Assembly: GCA_002449575.1 (NCBI GenBank)
Contig: DJXC01000121.1
Location: 1-16,034, forward strand
Length of the DNA: 16,034 bases
Direction of reading: 5' to 3'
DNA from: Ruminococcus sp. UBA7014
Lineage (GTDB): Bacteria; Bacillota; Clostridia; Oscillospirales; Ruminococcaceae
Under the pieces are notes generated by a model. It saw nothing but the letters and a program-made list of their open reading frames with translations, ran no database searches and was not told the origin of the DNA. The position numbers and the translations under genes are program-made. Position 1 is the first letter of the stretch, and each line of letters begins with the position of its first letter. Shown here in pieces: positions 1-8,663 of the stretch.

Positions 1-1224
1 CTGGATATGGGCATTGTCATGGCAAAAGGTGTTGTGTTCGGCGTAATTTCCTGTGTTACAGTTCTCCCGGCAATGATTCTGATTTTCGATAAGGCGATTG
101 CAAAAACTTCTCATAAGGATTTCATTCCAGATTTCAATAAAACTTCCGGATTTATCATCAAGCACTTTGCATTGTTTCTGACACTCGGCATGATGATTCT
201 GTTTCCGGCGGTGTTCGGCTACAAGAATTATGATGTGTATTATAACCTTGACAGTACAATGCCGGCATATCTCCAGAGTATGACAGCAAATGCAAAGCTC
301 TCCGAAGAATACGGCATGAACAGTACACATATGCTGCTTGCAAGTTCTTCTCTGGATGCAAAGACCGTCAACAAAATGCTGAATGAAATGAAAGAGGTTG
401 ACGGTGTGGAATTCACGCTTGGATTTAATTCTATTGTCGGCACAGCAATTCCGGAGGAGGTTATTCCAGAAAGTGCGAAAGAAAAGCTTGTCAGCGGAGA
501 CTGGCAGCTGATGATGATTGGCTCTGAATATAAAGTCGCTTCTGATGAGGTCAACAAACAGGTTGAACAACTCAGTGCAATTGCACAGAAATATGATAAA
601 ACCAGTATGTTAATCGGCGAAGCTCCGGCGACAAAAGACCTGATTGAAATTACAAATCATGACTTTACAACTGTCAGCGTGTTATCAATCGCAGTTATCT
701 TTATAATTATTGCCTTAACTTTCCGTTCTGTCACATTACCCGTGATTCTGGTAGCTGTGATTGAACTGGCGATTATGATTAATCTGGGCATGGCTTATTA
801 TCTGGGTGATTCACTTCCGTTTGTCGCATCTGTTGTTATCGGAACAATTCAGCTGGGCGCAACTGTTGACTATGCAATTCTGATGACAACCAGATACCGC
901 ACAGAACGTCATGCCGGAAAAAGTAAAACGGAAGCTGTCAGCATAGCCCTCCGGACTTCTATCAAGTCGGTAATGGTGTCAGCAATGGGATTTTTTGCAG
1001 CAACAATCGGTGTATCATTTGTATCAGAAATTGGTATGATTTCGGCATTGTGTACACTGTTGTCAAGAGGTGCTTTAATCTCTATGGTAGTTGTTCTGAC
1101 TGTTCTGCCGTCACTGTTTATGCTGCTGGATAAATTAATCTGCAAAACCAGTGCAGGCTTTACGCCGGAAAATGAAAAAAATAATCCTACATTCTCGTCT
1201 CATGAAAGGAGCGTATTATCATGA
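1..1224 (+). CDS. MMPL/RND-family membrane transporter, C-terminal half (5' end outside window)
   Basis: The reading frame is open from base 1, so this is the 3' part of a longer gene; the first in-frame ATG (base 7) need not be the true start. What remains is about 407 residues: the end of the first membrane cluster, a transmembrane helix near residues 55-75, an extracytoplasmic domain of roughly 140 residues, then a cluster of about five hydrophobic helices (about residues 222-385). Within that cluster is a G-A-T-V-D-Y-A-I-L-M-T-T-R-Y segment, which fits the conserved Asp-Tyr motif of MMPL/RND exporters, where the Asp is thought to take part in proton relay. The family exports lipids, peptides or drugs using the proton gradient; the substrate here cannot be read. 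The stop codon overlaps the ATG of the next gene (ATGA), so the two are almost certainly translationally coupled and work together. Confidence 0.87.
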   Translation: MDMGIVMAKGVVFGVISCVTVLPAMILIFDKAIAKTSHKDFIPDFNKTSGFIIKHFALFLTLGMMILFPAVFGYKNYDVYYNLDSTMPAYLQSMTANAKLSEEYGMNSTHMLLASSSLDAKTVNKMLNEMKEVDGVEFTLGFNSIVGTAIPEEVIPESAKEKLVSGDWQLMMIGSEYKVASDEVNKQVEQLSAIAQKYDKTSMLIGEAPATKDLIEITNHDFTTVSVLSIAVIFIIIALTFRSVTLPVILVAVIELAIMINLGMAYYLGDSLPFVASVVIGTIQLGATVDYAILMTTRYRTERHAGKSKTEAVSIALRTSIKSVMVSAMGFFAATIGVSFVSEIGMISALCTLLSRGALISMVVVLTVLPSLFMLLDKLICKTSAGFTPENEKNNPTFSSHERSVLS

Positions 1225-4200
1225 AAACATATCAGAAAGTTGTTTCCTGCATTCTTGCAATTGCCGTTTCCGCAGGTGCGACAGGATTCTATGCTTATAA
1301 CCAGAAGAAAAACACAGCAGTGATTAATACATCTGCTGTTGAAACAGAAACAGCCATTGAAGATACTGCTTCTGCTGTAAGAGCTGTTGCTGAGGGTGAT
1401 GCTTTCAAGGACGAAACAGTCTATGTATTATGCAATAATAATTCTGGTATCCGTGATATTATTGTCAGTGACTGGCTGAAAAATCCGGGTGCGCTTTCCG
1501 ATTTGGCAGACTTTTCAAATCTGTCTGACATCACAAATGTCAAAGGTGATGAAAGCTATTCCGGCAGCGGTGACATGACATGGGCAGCCGGCGGAAATGA
1601 TATTTATTATAAGGGACACTGTGCAGATGAACTGCCTGTAACAGTCACAATGACTTACACGCTTGACGGTGTTGCTTACAGCAGTCCGGATGACATCAAG
1701 GGGAAAAGCGGTCATCTGGTGATTGAGTGGCAGTATGTCAATCATCAGAAAATTACAAAGAAAGTCAATGATAAAAATGTGACTATGTATGTACCGTTCA
1801 TGGCGGCAAGTACTGCTATCCTGAATAATGATATTTTCCAGAATGTCGAAGTCACAAACGGCAAAGTCATTTCTGACGGCGAAAAAATGATTATCGTCGG
1901 CATGGCATTTCCCGGACTCGCTGAAAGCCTCGGTACAGATGAAATGGAAGATATTGACATTGATATTCCAGAAAGTTTCACTGTCGAAGCAGATGTGAAT
2001 CAATTCTCAATGGATGAATCTGTTACAGTCGTATCCAATGAAATATTCAGCGAACTGGATTTAGACAGCACAGATTCTCTTGATGAAATCAAAGACAAAA
2101 TTGACGACCTGAACAAAGCTGCTAATGATTTATGTGACGGCACAACAAAATTATATGACGGTATCAAGACACTGTCTGACGGTTCAGGTGACCTGACAGA
2201 CGGAATTGATAAGCTTCTTGATGGAGCAGATGCTTTAAGTGATGGTGCAAATCAGTTAAGTGACGGTTCTGTTCAGCTTTCAGATGGTGCAAAAACGCTC
2301 TCTGATGGTGCAAAAACACTTTCTGACGGTTTGACAAGTGCAAAATCTGGTTCTTCTGCCCTGAAAGATGGATTCAGTCAGGTAACTTCCGGTACAAAGA
2401 CCCTGAAAGACGGTATCAGCTCCGCAGGCGACGGCGCAAAACAGCTCTCTGATGGTATCACACAGGCTGCTGATGGCTCTGATGCGCTTACAGACGGCTT
2501 CGGGCAGGTAACTGCCGGTGCGGAATCCCTTAAAGAAGGTTTGCATTCTGCGAAAGATGGTGCTGCTCCTTTGATTGACGGCATTGCGCAGGTAAAAGAC
2601 GGTTCTGATAAAGTAACTGCCGGCTTTGGTCAGGTGCTTCCCGGTGCGGAATCGCTGAAAGATGGTATTAGTTCGGCAAAATCTGGTGCAGAGTCTCTCA
2701 CGGATGGTATTGCACAGGCTGCTGACGGTGCAAATGCTCTTACATCTGGTTTCACACAGGTCACAAATGGTATGTCTGCCCTGAATGCCGGTGCAGCTTC
2801 TCTGACAGAGGGAACTGATAAACTAAGTTCCGGAAGCGAACAGCTTAAATCCGGTTCTTCTGAACTTGCAAATGGTGCGGATGCTTTAAGCTCCGGCGCA
2901 CAGCAGATTTATACTTCAGCAGACAGCCTTGCCGCTGGTATCAGTACTGTAAAATCTGGTGCAGATACGCTTGCTGAGGGTATCAGCTCGGCAAAATCTG
3001 GTGCAGATTCGCTGAATGATGGTTCGGCTGTTGTTTCCAGCGGTCTGGAGAATGTGGCTTCTGGTATGGATGCAGCAAGTTCTTCTCTTGATACGACAAT
3101 CGCTGCGAATGAACAAGTGCTTGCTGCATTACAGGCAGCTTATACCACTGCACCGTCCGAAGAACTTGCAGCAGCAATCGGCACTCTGGAACAGACAATT
3201 GCCGGACAGAAACAAATTTCTGCTTCCATGCAGGACGGCGGCGCACTGAAAGACGGTGTAACAGCATTACAGTCCGGTGCGGAATCTCTGCATACTGGTC
3301 TTGAAAATCTTTCCGGCGGTCTGGAACAGGTGCAGACTGGTGCAGTTTCTCTGAAAGACGGTCTTGCTCAGACAGAAGAAGGCAGCAAGGCTCTTGCTTC
3401 TGGTACAGAACAATTATATCATTCTTCCCAATCTCTGGCAGAAGGAGCAGAAAGCGTTTCTTCCGGTGCAGCTGCTTTACATGAGGGAGTCACAGCTTTG
3501 ACTTCTGGCAGCGGTGAACTGATTGGAGGACTCAATTCTCTCTCTGAAGGGATTGCAAAATTATCCGGAGGCGCATCGGCTCTGGATTCTGGTCTGAACG
3601 AACTGAAAACAGGTTCTGTGACACTGACCGAGGGTATGACAGCTCTTTCTGATGGTGGTGTGACACTTTATACAGGTCTTTCACAGCTTTATGAAGGTAA
3701 CAAGGCAGTAAACGGCGGACTGGGTCAGCTGAATGATGGCGCAGGTGTTCTGGCAGATGGTATGATTCAACTGTGTGGCGGCGGCAATGCGCTGTATGAT
3801 GGCATTTTACAGCTTTCGGACGGCAATGCAGCTCTGCACGATGGTCTCAAACAGTTAAAAACAGGTTCGGCAAGTCTGACAGATGGAATGAATCAGCTTG
3901 TCACCGGAAGTGGTACACTGTATGATGGGATTTTACAGCTTTCGGATGGTGCAGGCAGTCTTGACAGCGGACTGGGTCAGCTGTCCGGCGGCGGTTCGGA
4001 ACTGGCTTCCGGCGCAGAAACGCTTTACAATGCAACTGTACAGGTTTCTGATGGTGCAAAGTCTCTGGCTGACGGCGGAAAAGAACTGGCTTCCGGTGTA
4101 AAACAGCTTTCAGATGGCGGTCAGAAACTTGTGGACGGTGTAAAACAGCTGAAAGATGGTGCAGGCGAACTTGATGACGGTATGCACAAGTTTAAGACAG

Positions 4201-4370
4201 AGGGAATTGACAAGATAACAGACCTGTATCACAATCAGGTGCATGAGTTCACAGAACGGCTGAAAGCAGTGAGTGAAGCATCGAAAGATTACCAGAGTTA
4301 TTCAGGTATTGCAGACGGCATGAACGGCAGTGTCAAGTTTATTTATACATTTGACGGTACAAGCGAATAA
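1221..4370 (+). CDS. Exported heptad-repeat (Leu-x-x-Gly) coil protein, partner of the MMPL transporter
   Basis: A 1049-residue protein with AAGGAG (1206-1211) nine bases before its ATG. Residues 1-27 form a signal peptide or membrane anchor (basic start, then a hydrophobic helix). Residues 60-290 are a non-repetitive domain. From about residue 294 to 990 nearly every seven residues follow x-x-x-Leu-x-(Asp/Ser)-Gly, the pattern known from the YhgE/Pip family and MMPL-linked proteins (TIGR03057-type repeats). A non-repetitive helical insert lies near residues 614-670, and a charged tail ends in Phe-Asp-Gly-Thr-Ser-Glu. Unlike YhgE/Pip, no C-terminal membrane helices and no LPxTG signal are present, so any anchoring must be N-terminal. 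The 4-base overlap with the transporter gene suggests a joint complex in which this protein forms a long extracytoplasmic coil. That role is inference; the family has no well-established biochemical function. Confidence 0.88.
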   Translation: MKTYQKVVSCILAIAVSAGATGFYAYNQKKNTAVINTSAVETETAIEDTASAVRAVAEGDAFKDETVYVLCNNNSGIRDIIVSDWLKNPGALSDLADFSNLSDITNVKGDESYSGSGDMTWAAGGNDIYYKGHCADELPVTVTMTYTLDGVAYSSPDDIKGKSGHLVIEWQYVNHQKITKKVNDKNVTMYVPFMAASTAILNNDIFQNVEVTNGKVISDGEKMIIVGMAFPGLAESLGTDEMEDIDIDIPESFTVEADVNQFSMDESVTVVSNEIFSELDLDSTDSLDEIKDKIDDLNKAANDLCDGTTKLYDGIKTLSDGSGDLTDGIDKLLDGADALSDGANQLSDGSVQLSDGAKTLSDGAKTLSDGLTSAKSGSSALKDGFSQVTSGTKTLKDGISSAGDGAKQLSDGITQAADGSDALTDGFGQVTAGAESLKEGLHSAKDGAAPLIDGIAQVKDGSDKVTAGFGQVLPGAESLKDGISSAKSGAESLTDGIAQAADGANALTSGFTQVTNGMSALNAGAASLTEGTDKLSSGSEQLKSGSSELANGADALSSGAQQIYTSADSLAAGISTVKSGADTLAEGISSAKSGADSLNDGSAVVSSGLENVASGMDAASSSLDTTIAANEQVLAALQAAYTTAPSEELAAAIGTLEQTIAGQKQISASMQDGGALKDGVTALQSGAESLHTGLENLSGGLEQVQTGAVSLKDGLAQTEEGSKALASGTEQLYHSSQSLAEGAESVSSGAAALHEGVTALTSGSGELIGGLNSLSEGIAKLSGGASALDSGLNELKTGSVTLTEGMTALSDGGVTLYTGLSQLYEGNKAVNGGLGQLNDGAGVLADGMIQLCGGGNALYDGILQLSDGNAALHDGLKQLKTGSASLTDGMNQLVTGSGTLYDGILQLSDGAGSLDSGLGQLSGGGSELASGAETLYNATVQVSDGAKSLADGGKELASGVKQLSDGGQKLVDGVKQLKDGAGELDDGMHKFKTEGIDKITDLYHNQVHEFTERLKAVSEASKDYQSYSGIADGMNGSVKFIYTFDGTSE
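2310..2813 (+). repeat. Four tandem 126-bp (six-heptad) super-repeats in the coil protein gene
   Basis: Residues 364-531 divide into four consecutive 42-residue units (bases 2310-2435, 2436-2561, 2562-2687, 2688-2813). Each has the same order of six heptads: an A-x-x-L heptad, an I/L-x-x-A heptad, a second x-x-x-L/V heptad, a Phe-x-Gln-Val heptad, an x-x-x-Leu heptad and a last heptad that usually contains Ser-Ala-Lys or Ser-Ala-Gly. The last unit is the most diverged. The DNA has diverged at many third positions, so these are old duplications. Confidence 0.8.
3615..3992 (+). repeat. Three tandem 126-bp (six-heptad) super-repeats, second block
   Basis: Residues 799-924 form three consecutive 42-residue units (3615-3740, 3741-3866, 3867-3992). 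They share heptads of the type Leu-Tyr-x-Gly, Leu-x-Gln-Leu and a closing Leu-(Gly/Lys)-Gln-Leu heptad. The sequence differs from the first block but the unit length is the same. Confidence 0.72.
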
Positions 4371-4384
4371 GATTTGCACTAAGC

Positions 4385-4414
4385 AAGGCGCACCCCGTTT
4401 CCGGAGTGCGCCTT
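4385..4414. terminator. Hairpin between convergent genes
   Basis: AAGGCGCAC (4385-4393) pairs perfectly with GTGCGCCTT (4406-4414). After one C-A mismatch, CCG (4395-4397) pairs with CGG (4402-4404) around a TTTC loop. It sits in the 70-base gap between the stop of the heptad-protein gene and the stop of the pectate lyase gene. The T-run that follows is weak on both strands (ACTTGTATTTA on plus), so it is probably a modest bidirectional terminator. Confidence 0.65.
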
Positions 4415-4440
4415 ACTTGTATTTAGGGAATGATGTCTGC

Positions 4441-7400
4441 TTATTTCAGGGGGAAGTTTTCTGCTGTCACCAGTCCGACAATGAGTTTCATAACATTCAG
4501 CGAATCTGCTGAATCCGGCTTTTCGTTCTGGTTGACATCAGCATTCTGCAAGCCTTTGTCAGAAAGCTTTTCTTTGCCGAGAATGGCTTTATTTATCGTG
4601 ATAACGTCCAGAATATCCACTTTTCCGGAACAGTCCGCATCTCCCCATATAATGACAGAGACGGGAGCTTCTGTTTGGATTTCTGTTTCAGCAGGTTCAG
4701 CGGCTTTCTGTTCGGTAAGGAAAACTGTATAATTGACACAGTATGCTGCCTGACCGTTTGCACCAAGCGTTACCATATCACCTTTGCTGAAATTTTTCTG
4801 ATAAATCACGAATGTCACGTCATTGGAACTTACTGCTGTGAGTTCTGTCTTTGTCCAGTCAGTAAGGAATTCCGGCGTTTTCTCTGTACGGGCATCCACA
4901 GCCACGGAGACTGTAATATCATCAGCGGCTTCAAGTGTTCCGGCAGTTCCGGTCAGATAGTTTTTAGAATCGCAGGCAGTCAAAATTTGTTCCGCACCGA
5001 GTAAGCTTTCCGGTACTTCTGTAAAGGTTACTTCTCTGTCTCCGAATACCGGAGAACCAACAGAAAGATTTTCTGTAAATGTCCAGTCTGCTGCGTTTTC
5101 TGTATCCTGAACGGTCAGATTTTTGAAATATGTTCCGTTCAGGGGCAGAGTTTCTTTACTAAAGGTGAACCAGTTCAGATTGACGAGATAGCCTTCGCTG
5201 CCTGTAAATTTTACATAAAGATTATGTTTTCCGGTAATGGTGCTGAGATTGCAGGAAGTCTCTGACCAGTCAGACCAGTTTCCTGTACCAGTGAAGTAAA
5301 GTGTTCCAACAGGAGAACCGTTCAGGCTGTCAAGATATAGTTCCAGAGCGGCAGCATTTCCGGCAAGACGAGCCGTAAAGCTTTTCGCACCATCAGCAAA
5401 GTCAACATTTTTGAACAGAAGATAATCTCCATTTTCAACATAAGCAACTTGTTCACCGCCGTCAGTATCAGCACATTCTTGTGTTCTGATACCTTCCTGA
5501 GCATCAAAATCTTCGGCTTCGATTCTGGAGAATGCATCAATCATCTTGACATTACCGTTGAATGCAACAGTATCTCCGGCAAGTTCGTTGAGATATAATT
5601 CCAGATTGGTATAATCATCAGCGGACAGGCTGACAACTGCACCATCAGAAGCATCATTTGGGTTAAGTCCGTGGAGCGTTTCCCATTCGTCAGGCATACC
5701 ATCACCATCAGAATCAGCTTTGGCAGTACCGCCCTTGAAATTGGAACTTGTCGGATAGCCGCCGACATCATTCTGACTGTCAATAATGCCGTTCAGACCA
5801 TCTTTCGAGCCGGTATAAGTATAAGTACCGGTTGTAACTTCTTTCAGATAGCGGCTGTCAAGATAATCATAGCCCTGTGCATTTGCACCTGCACCGGAAG
5901 AAGTACTGGTGACAGACTGATAAGCTTCTTCTGCGGATTGCAGGTTGATATAATTCGGGAAGAATGGAGTATCACTTCTCACGTCACTGTCAGAAGCATT
6001 TTTCTGACCAGATTTTGCTTTTCCGGCAGCCCATGCATCATCAGTAGACTTGAGGAGATAACCACCTTTGGAATCTGTCATGACGTTTCCGGAAACATAC
6101 ATTTTCTGCATATCACTTGTACTGAGTTCGTTGCCGTCAATAGAGACAACATGCAGACTGGTATTGGAAACAGCACCGGCTTTATAATAGTTATTGACAA
6201 AATTCAGCCGATGAACACCACCGTCAGTGGTACGGTCACGCCAGTTGTAGACAACATTATTTGAGATATCAAGCTGTCCGCCGTAAGTGACACCGTCCTG
6301 TTCCATACCGCCAGCCATAGACCAGTTGCGCCCGGTATTGTTGACAAGCAAGTTATGATGGAATGAACCTGTATAACCACTGATAGAACCAGCAAAGGCA
6401 TGACATTCGGTTTTAGTTCTGTCATTGGCATCATAGTGAATGGAATTATTGAGTGCTTCTGCAATAAGATTCCACTGGAATGTGATATTAGCTGCACTTC
6501 TGGAAGAAAAGCCCTCATCAGTAGACCACGAAATTGAGCAATGGTCGATAATGCAGTGATTACAGCTTGACATGCCCATACCATCAGAGACTTCATTCAC
6601 ACCTGTGAGATTTCTGTCACCGGGACGGACATGAATATCACGGATAATCACATCATTACAGCCAATCATGCCGAATCCCCATTGTGTAATAGTAATTCCG
6701 TCACCGGGAGCAGTCTGACCAGCGATATAGACATCGCCGCCCTCTTCGGGAATTGTCATTTTAGATTTTAGCTCAATGATGCCGCCGACATCAAATACAA
6801 TAGTTCTTGCACCTGTCAAGGTTTCCACACCATAACGAAGTGAACCTTCACCGGAGTCATTCAGGTTTGTAACATGGTAAACATAACCGCCTCTGCCGCC
6901 TCTGGCATATCGTCCATAGCCTTCAGCAGTCGGGAAAGCCACTCTTGCAACCTGAAAGCTATAGACAGCACCGGGAACAACAGAACCGTCTTTGTTGACT
7001 TCATCTACCCTCCAGTAATAGACCGGAATAGAAGAATAAGAATCGTCTATTGCAAATTTACTTTCTTTCACATTGCCTTTAAATTCCGGAGAATTGGTAT
7101 CTGCTTTCTGTACGGCAGAAAAATCTGTGCCGATATAAACATTATGACTGGAAGCATTCTTTCCGGCAGTCCAGGAAAGTCCGTTTTCTTTCTCGAAATG
7201 TTTTTCCTGGTCGGCAGGATAAATTCTGCTGATGGAATTGACAGGGTCAGCACCATCAATTTCAAAGCCATTAAGCCATGGTGTATTTAATGTGCCGTTT
7301 CCTTCGGCAATAATCTCGACTGTAGCGGAAGTGCCTGTAAACGTTCCGTAAGCTGTACCGGCATCATTGCTGTCAGCCGGAGAAGTCGGACACTTGACCC

Positions 7401-7902
7401 CTGTTGCAATTGTTGTTCCGTTGATTTTGACTGTAACAGAACTGTTTGTGACATTCCGGTCAGCACATGCATGAAAGGTCTGAATAGAGTGTGTCCCGTC
7501 TGATAAGCCGGAAAGTTCAAGCTTCAGACTGGGATTGCCAGAACCATCTTTGATTTTTGCGCCGTCCATGGTAAATGTCGGAGTTTTCTCGACATCTTGA
7601 AGCTGTAAGGTTTTATTATTAACAAGGTCAACAGAACCAGAACCGCCACTGGAAAGTTTACAGGTAATGCCGTTGACTGTATAAGTATATGTATTATCGA
7701 CAATCCAGTTATTGGCTGTTTTGGTATAAGAAGCTTTTCTGCCGTCGTTCTTGTTAATATCTACACGAATTCGTGAACCTGTTTCGGCAGCCAAAGCAGA
7801 TGTTTCCGGAATATTCACGATAATTCCGGACATGGCAGTCATGCTCAGAGCAGCAGCAGTGAGCCAGCTCAGGCATTTTTTTAAGATTTCAGGTTTCTGC
7901 AT
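4441..7902 (-). CDS. Secreted modular pectate lyase (PL1-like) with CBM6-like and dockerin type I modules
   Basis: A 1153-residue extracellular enzyme likely to cleave pectin by beta-elimination. Modules in order: signal peptide (1-39); an uncharacterised beta-rich, possibly carbohydrate-binding domain (about 43-217); a fibronectin-III-like domain (about 220-320); a right-handed parallel beta-helix lyase domain (about 322-720) that opens with the A-F-P-T-A-E-G-Y-G-R segment seen in many PL1 enzymes. The PL1 core motifs are visible: Ile-Asp-His-Cys (452-455) and His-His-Asn followed by a probable catalytic Arg525. Next come a thrombospondin-type-3-like calcium motif (D-S-D-G-D-G-M-P-D-E-W, about 730-740), a CBM6-like domain (about 790-917), a domain of unknown role (about 925-1065) and a dockerin (about 1087-1150). 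Both dockerin calcium loops are present (Asp1088, Asp1090, Asp1096, Asp1099; Asp1122, Asn1124, Asn1126, Asp1130, Asp1133). The dockerin implies docking to a cohesin scaffold, none of which lies here. AAGGGGG (7914-7920) is 11 bases upstream of ATG. Confidence 0.9.
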   Translation of the reverse strand: MQKPEILKKCLSWLTAAALSMTAMSGIIVNIPETSALAAETGSRIRVDINKNDGRKASYTKTANNWIVDNTYTYTVNGITCKLSSGGSGSVDLVNNKTLQLQDVEKTPTFTMDGAKIKDGSGNPSLKLELSGLSDGTHSIQTFHACADRNVTNSSVTVKINGTTIATGVKCPTSPADSNDAGTAYGTFTGTSATVEIIAEGNGTLNTPWLNGFEIDGADPVNSISRIYPADQEKHFEKENGLSWTAGKNASSHNVYIGTDFSAVQKADTNSPEFKGNVKESKFAIDDSYSSIPVYYWRVDEVNKDGSVVPGAVYSFQVARVAFPTAEGYGRYARGGRGGYVYHVTNLNDSGEGSLRYGVETLTGARTIVFDVGGIIELKSKMTIPEEGGDVYIAGQTAPGDGITITQWGFGMIGCNDVIIRDIHVRPGDRNLTGVNEVSDGMGMSSCNHCIIDHCSISWSTDEGFSSRSAANITFQWNLIAEALNNSIHYDANDRTKTECHAFAGSISGYTGSFHHNLLVNNTGRNWSMAGGMEQDGVTYGGQLDISNNVVYNWRDRTTDGGVHRLNFVNNYYKAGAVSNTSLHVVSIDGNELSTSDMQKMYVSGNVMTDSKGGYLLKSTDDAWAAGKAKSGQKNASDSDVRSDTPFFPNYINLQSAEEAYQSVTSTSSGAGANAQGYDYLDSRYLKEVTTGTYTYTGSKDGLNGIIDSQNDVGGYPTSSNFKGGTAKADSDGDGMPDEWETLHGLNPNDASDGAVVSLSADDYTNLELYLNELAGDTVAFNGNVKMIDAFSRIEAEDFDAQEGIRTQECADTDGGEQVAYVENGDYLLFKNVDFADGAKSFTARLAGNAAALELYLDSLNGSPVGTLYFTGTGNWSDWSETSCNLSTITGKHNLYVKFTGSEGYLVNLNWFTFSKETLPLNGTYFKNLTVQDTENAADWTFTENLSVGSPVFGDREVTFTEVPESLLGAEQILTACDSKNYLTGTAGTLEAADDITVSVAVDARTEKTPEFLTDWTKTELTAVSSNDVTFVIYQKNFSKGDMVTLGANGQAAYCVNYTVFLTEQKAAEPAETEIQTEAPVSVIIWGDADCSGKVDILDVITINKAILGKEKLSDKGLQNADVNQNEKPDSADSLNVMKLIVGLVTAENFPLK

Positions 7903-7959
7903 AGTAAGTTATTCCCCCTTAATTTTTTCTGATTATGAACAAACTATGTCTTTATAAAT

Positions 7960-7988
7960 ATAATATCATATTTATTTCAAAAAAGCAA
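7960..7988 (-). promoter_or_regulatory. Probable sigma-A promoter of the pectate lyase gene
   Basis: On the minus strand, TTGCTT (7988-7983), a 17-base spacer, then TATTAT (7965-7960). This would give a leader of about 50 bases before the ATG at 7902. The surrounding DNA is very AT-rich, so the match could be fortuitous. Confidence 0.45.
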
Positions 7989-8029
7989 TTGCATTTCTTC
8001 TTCTGTTTATTGCAGATTTTATTCTCAAA

Positions 8030-8066
8030 ATGCAAAAAGTAAACCGTTTATGCAGAACATAAACGG
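8030..8066 (-). terminator. Rho-independent terminator of the spoVAC-phosphatase genes
   Basis: CCGTTTATG (8044-8052) and CATAAACGG (8058-8066) form a perfect 9-bp stem with a 5-base loop. On the minus strand it is followed by a T-rich tail (TTTACTTTTTGCATTTT). It begins 12 bases after the phosphatase stop codon. Confidence 0.75.
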
Positions 8067-8077
8067 CAGAAGAGTGA

Positions 8078-8608
8078 TTAAAATTCATAGACTTTGATTT
8101 CACAGTTTCCCATAAAGAAATGCATAAATCTATCAACAGTCATATCGTAGAAATAGCTGTCAATGACACGGGCAACACCGCCATGACATACTAAAATCGT
8201 ATTTTTCGGAGTATCTTTGATTTCTTCAATCAGACTGTAAGCACGGTGAACCACCTGAAAAACAGATTCACCGCCGGGCATTTTCACGCCGAATTCTGCC
8301 TTTGCTTCCGGAAAGCCGGAAGTCAGGCGGCTTTTGCCCTCGAATGTCCCGTAGTCCCATTCCCGGAGACGATTGTCAGTTTCAATTGGCAGATGGAGTA
8401 AATCTGCAACAGCCTGTGCTGTCTGCTGCGCCCGAAGCATGGGAGAAGCAAGTATTCTTTCAATATCGCCGAATGCAGCGGCTTTCTGTGCCATTTCCTG
8501 CGCCTGATGCAGACCTGTTTCAGTCAGGGGAATATCTGTTGCACCACAGACACGCTCCTCAGCATTGAAAGCAGTCAGCCCGTGACGGGTAACATATAAT
8601 TTTTTCAT
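8078..8608 (-). CDS. Histidine phosphatase family protein (phosphoglycerate mutase-like)
   Basis: A 176-residue cytoplasmic enzyme of the branch 1 histidine phosphatase superfamily. The catalytic Arg8-His9-Gly10 lies near the N terminus, Ser-Pro-x-x-Arg-Ala-x-x-Thr-Ala near residues 55-64, an acidic general-acid candidate Glu83 in Arg-Glu-Trp-Asp-Tyr-Gly, and the second catalytic His142 in Cys-His-Gly-Gly. Members range from phosphoglycerate mutases to cobalamin (CobC-type) and sugar or nucleotide phosphatases. The short length fits a small-molecule phosphatase, and the substrate cannot be told. An in-frame GTG at 8617 is unlikely to be the start because it overlaps the ribosome site AAGGAG (8617-8622); the ATG at 8608 sits 8 bases from that site. 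The gene follows spoVAC on the same strand after a 52-base gap and may be co-transcribed with it. Confidence 0.88.
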   Translation of the reverse strand: MKKLYVTRHGLTAFNAEERVCGATDIPLTETGLHQAQEMAQKAAAFGDIERILASPMLRAQQTAQAVADLLHLPIETDNRLREWDYGTFEGKSRLTSGFPEAKAEFGVKMPGGESVFQVVHRAYSLIEEIKDTPKNTILVCHGGVARVIDSYFYDMTVDRFMHFFMGNCEIKVYEF

Positions 8609-8644
8609 GTAAAGCACTCCTTAAAAAATATATATAATATGTAT

Positions 8645-8663
8645 TGAGCCGGAAACCGGCTCA
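8645..8663 (-). terminator. GC-rich hairpin at the end of spoVAC
   Basis: TGAGCCGG (8645-8652), an AAA loop and CCGGCTCA (8656-8663) form a perfect 8-bp stem that contains the spoVAC stop codon. On the minus strand it is followed by an A/T stretch with a TTTTTT run that begins only about 15 bases later. It may be a weak terminator, an attenuator or an mRNA-stabilising element between spoVAC and the phosphatase. Confidence 0.4.

Noticed and set aside
2220..4160. CRISPR array or tandem DNA repeat, suggested by recurring GATGGTGC-like units
   Set aside because: The units code in one frame for protein heptads, vary at third positions and have no spacers.
8609..8617. GTG start three codons upstream of the histidine phosphatase ATG
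   Set aside because: It overlaps the AAGGAG ribosome site that serves the ATG at 8608.
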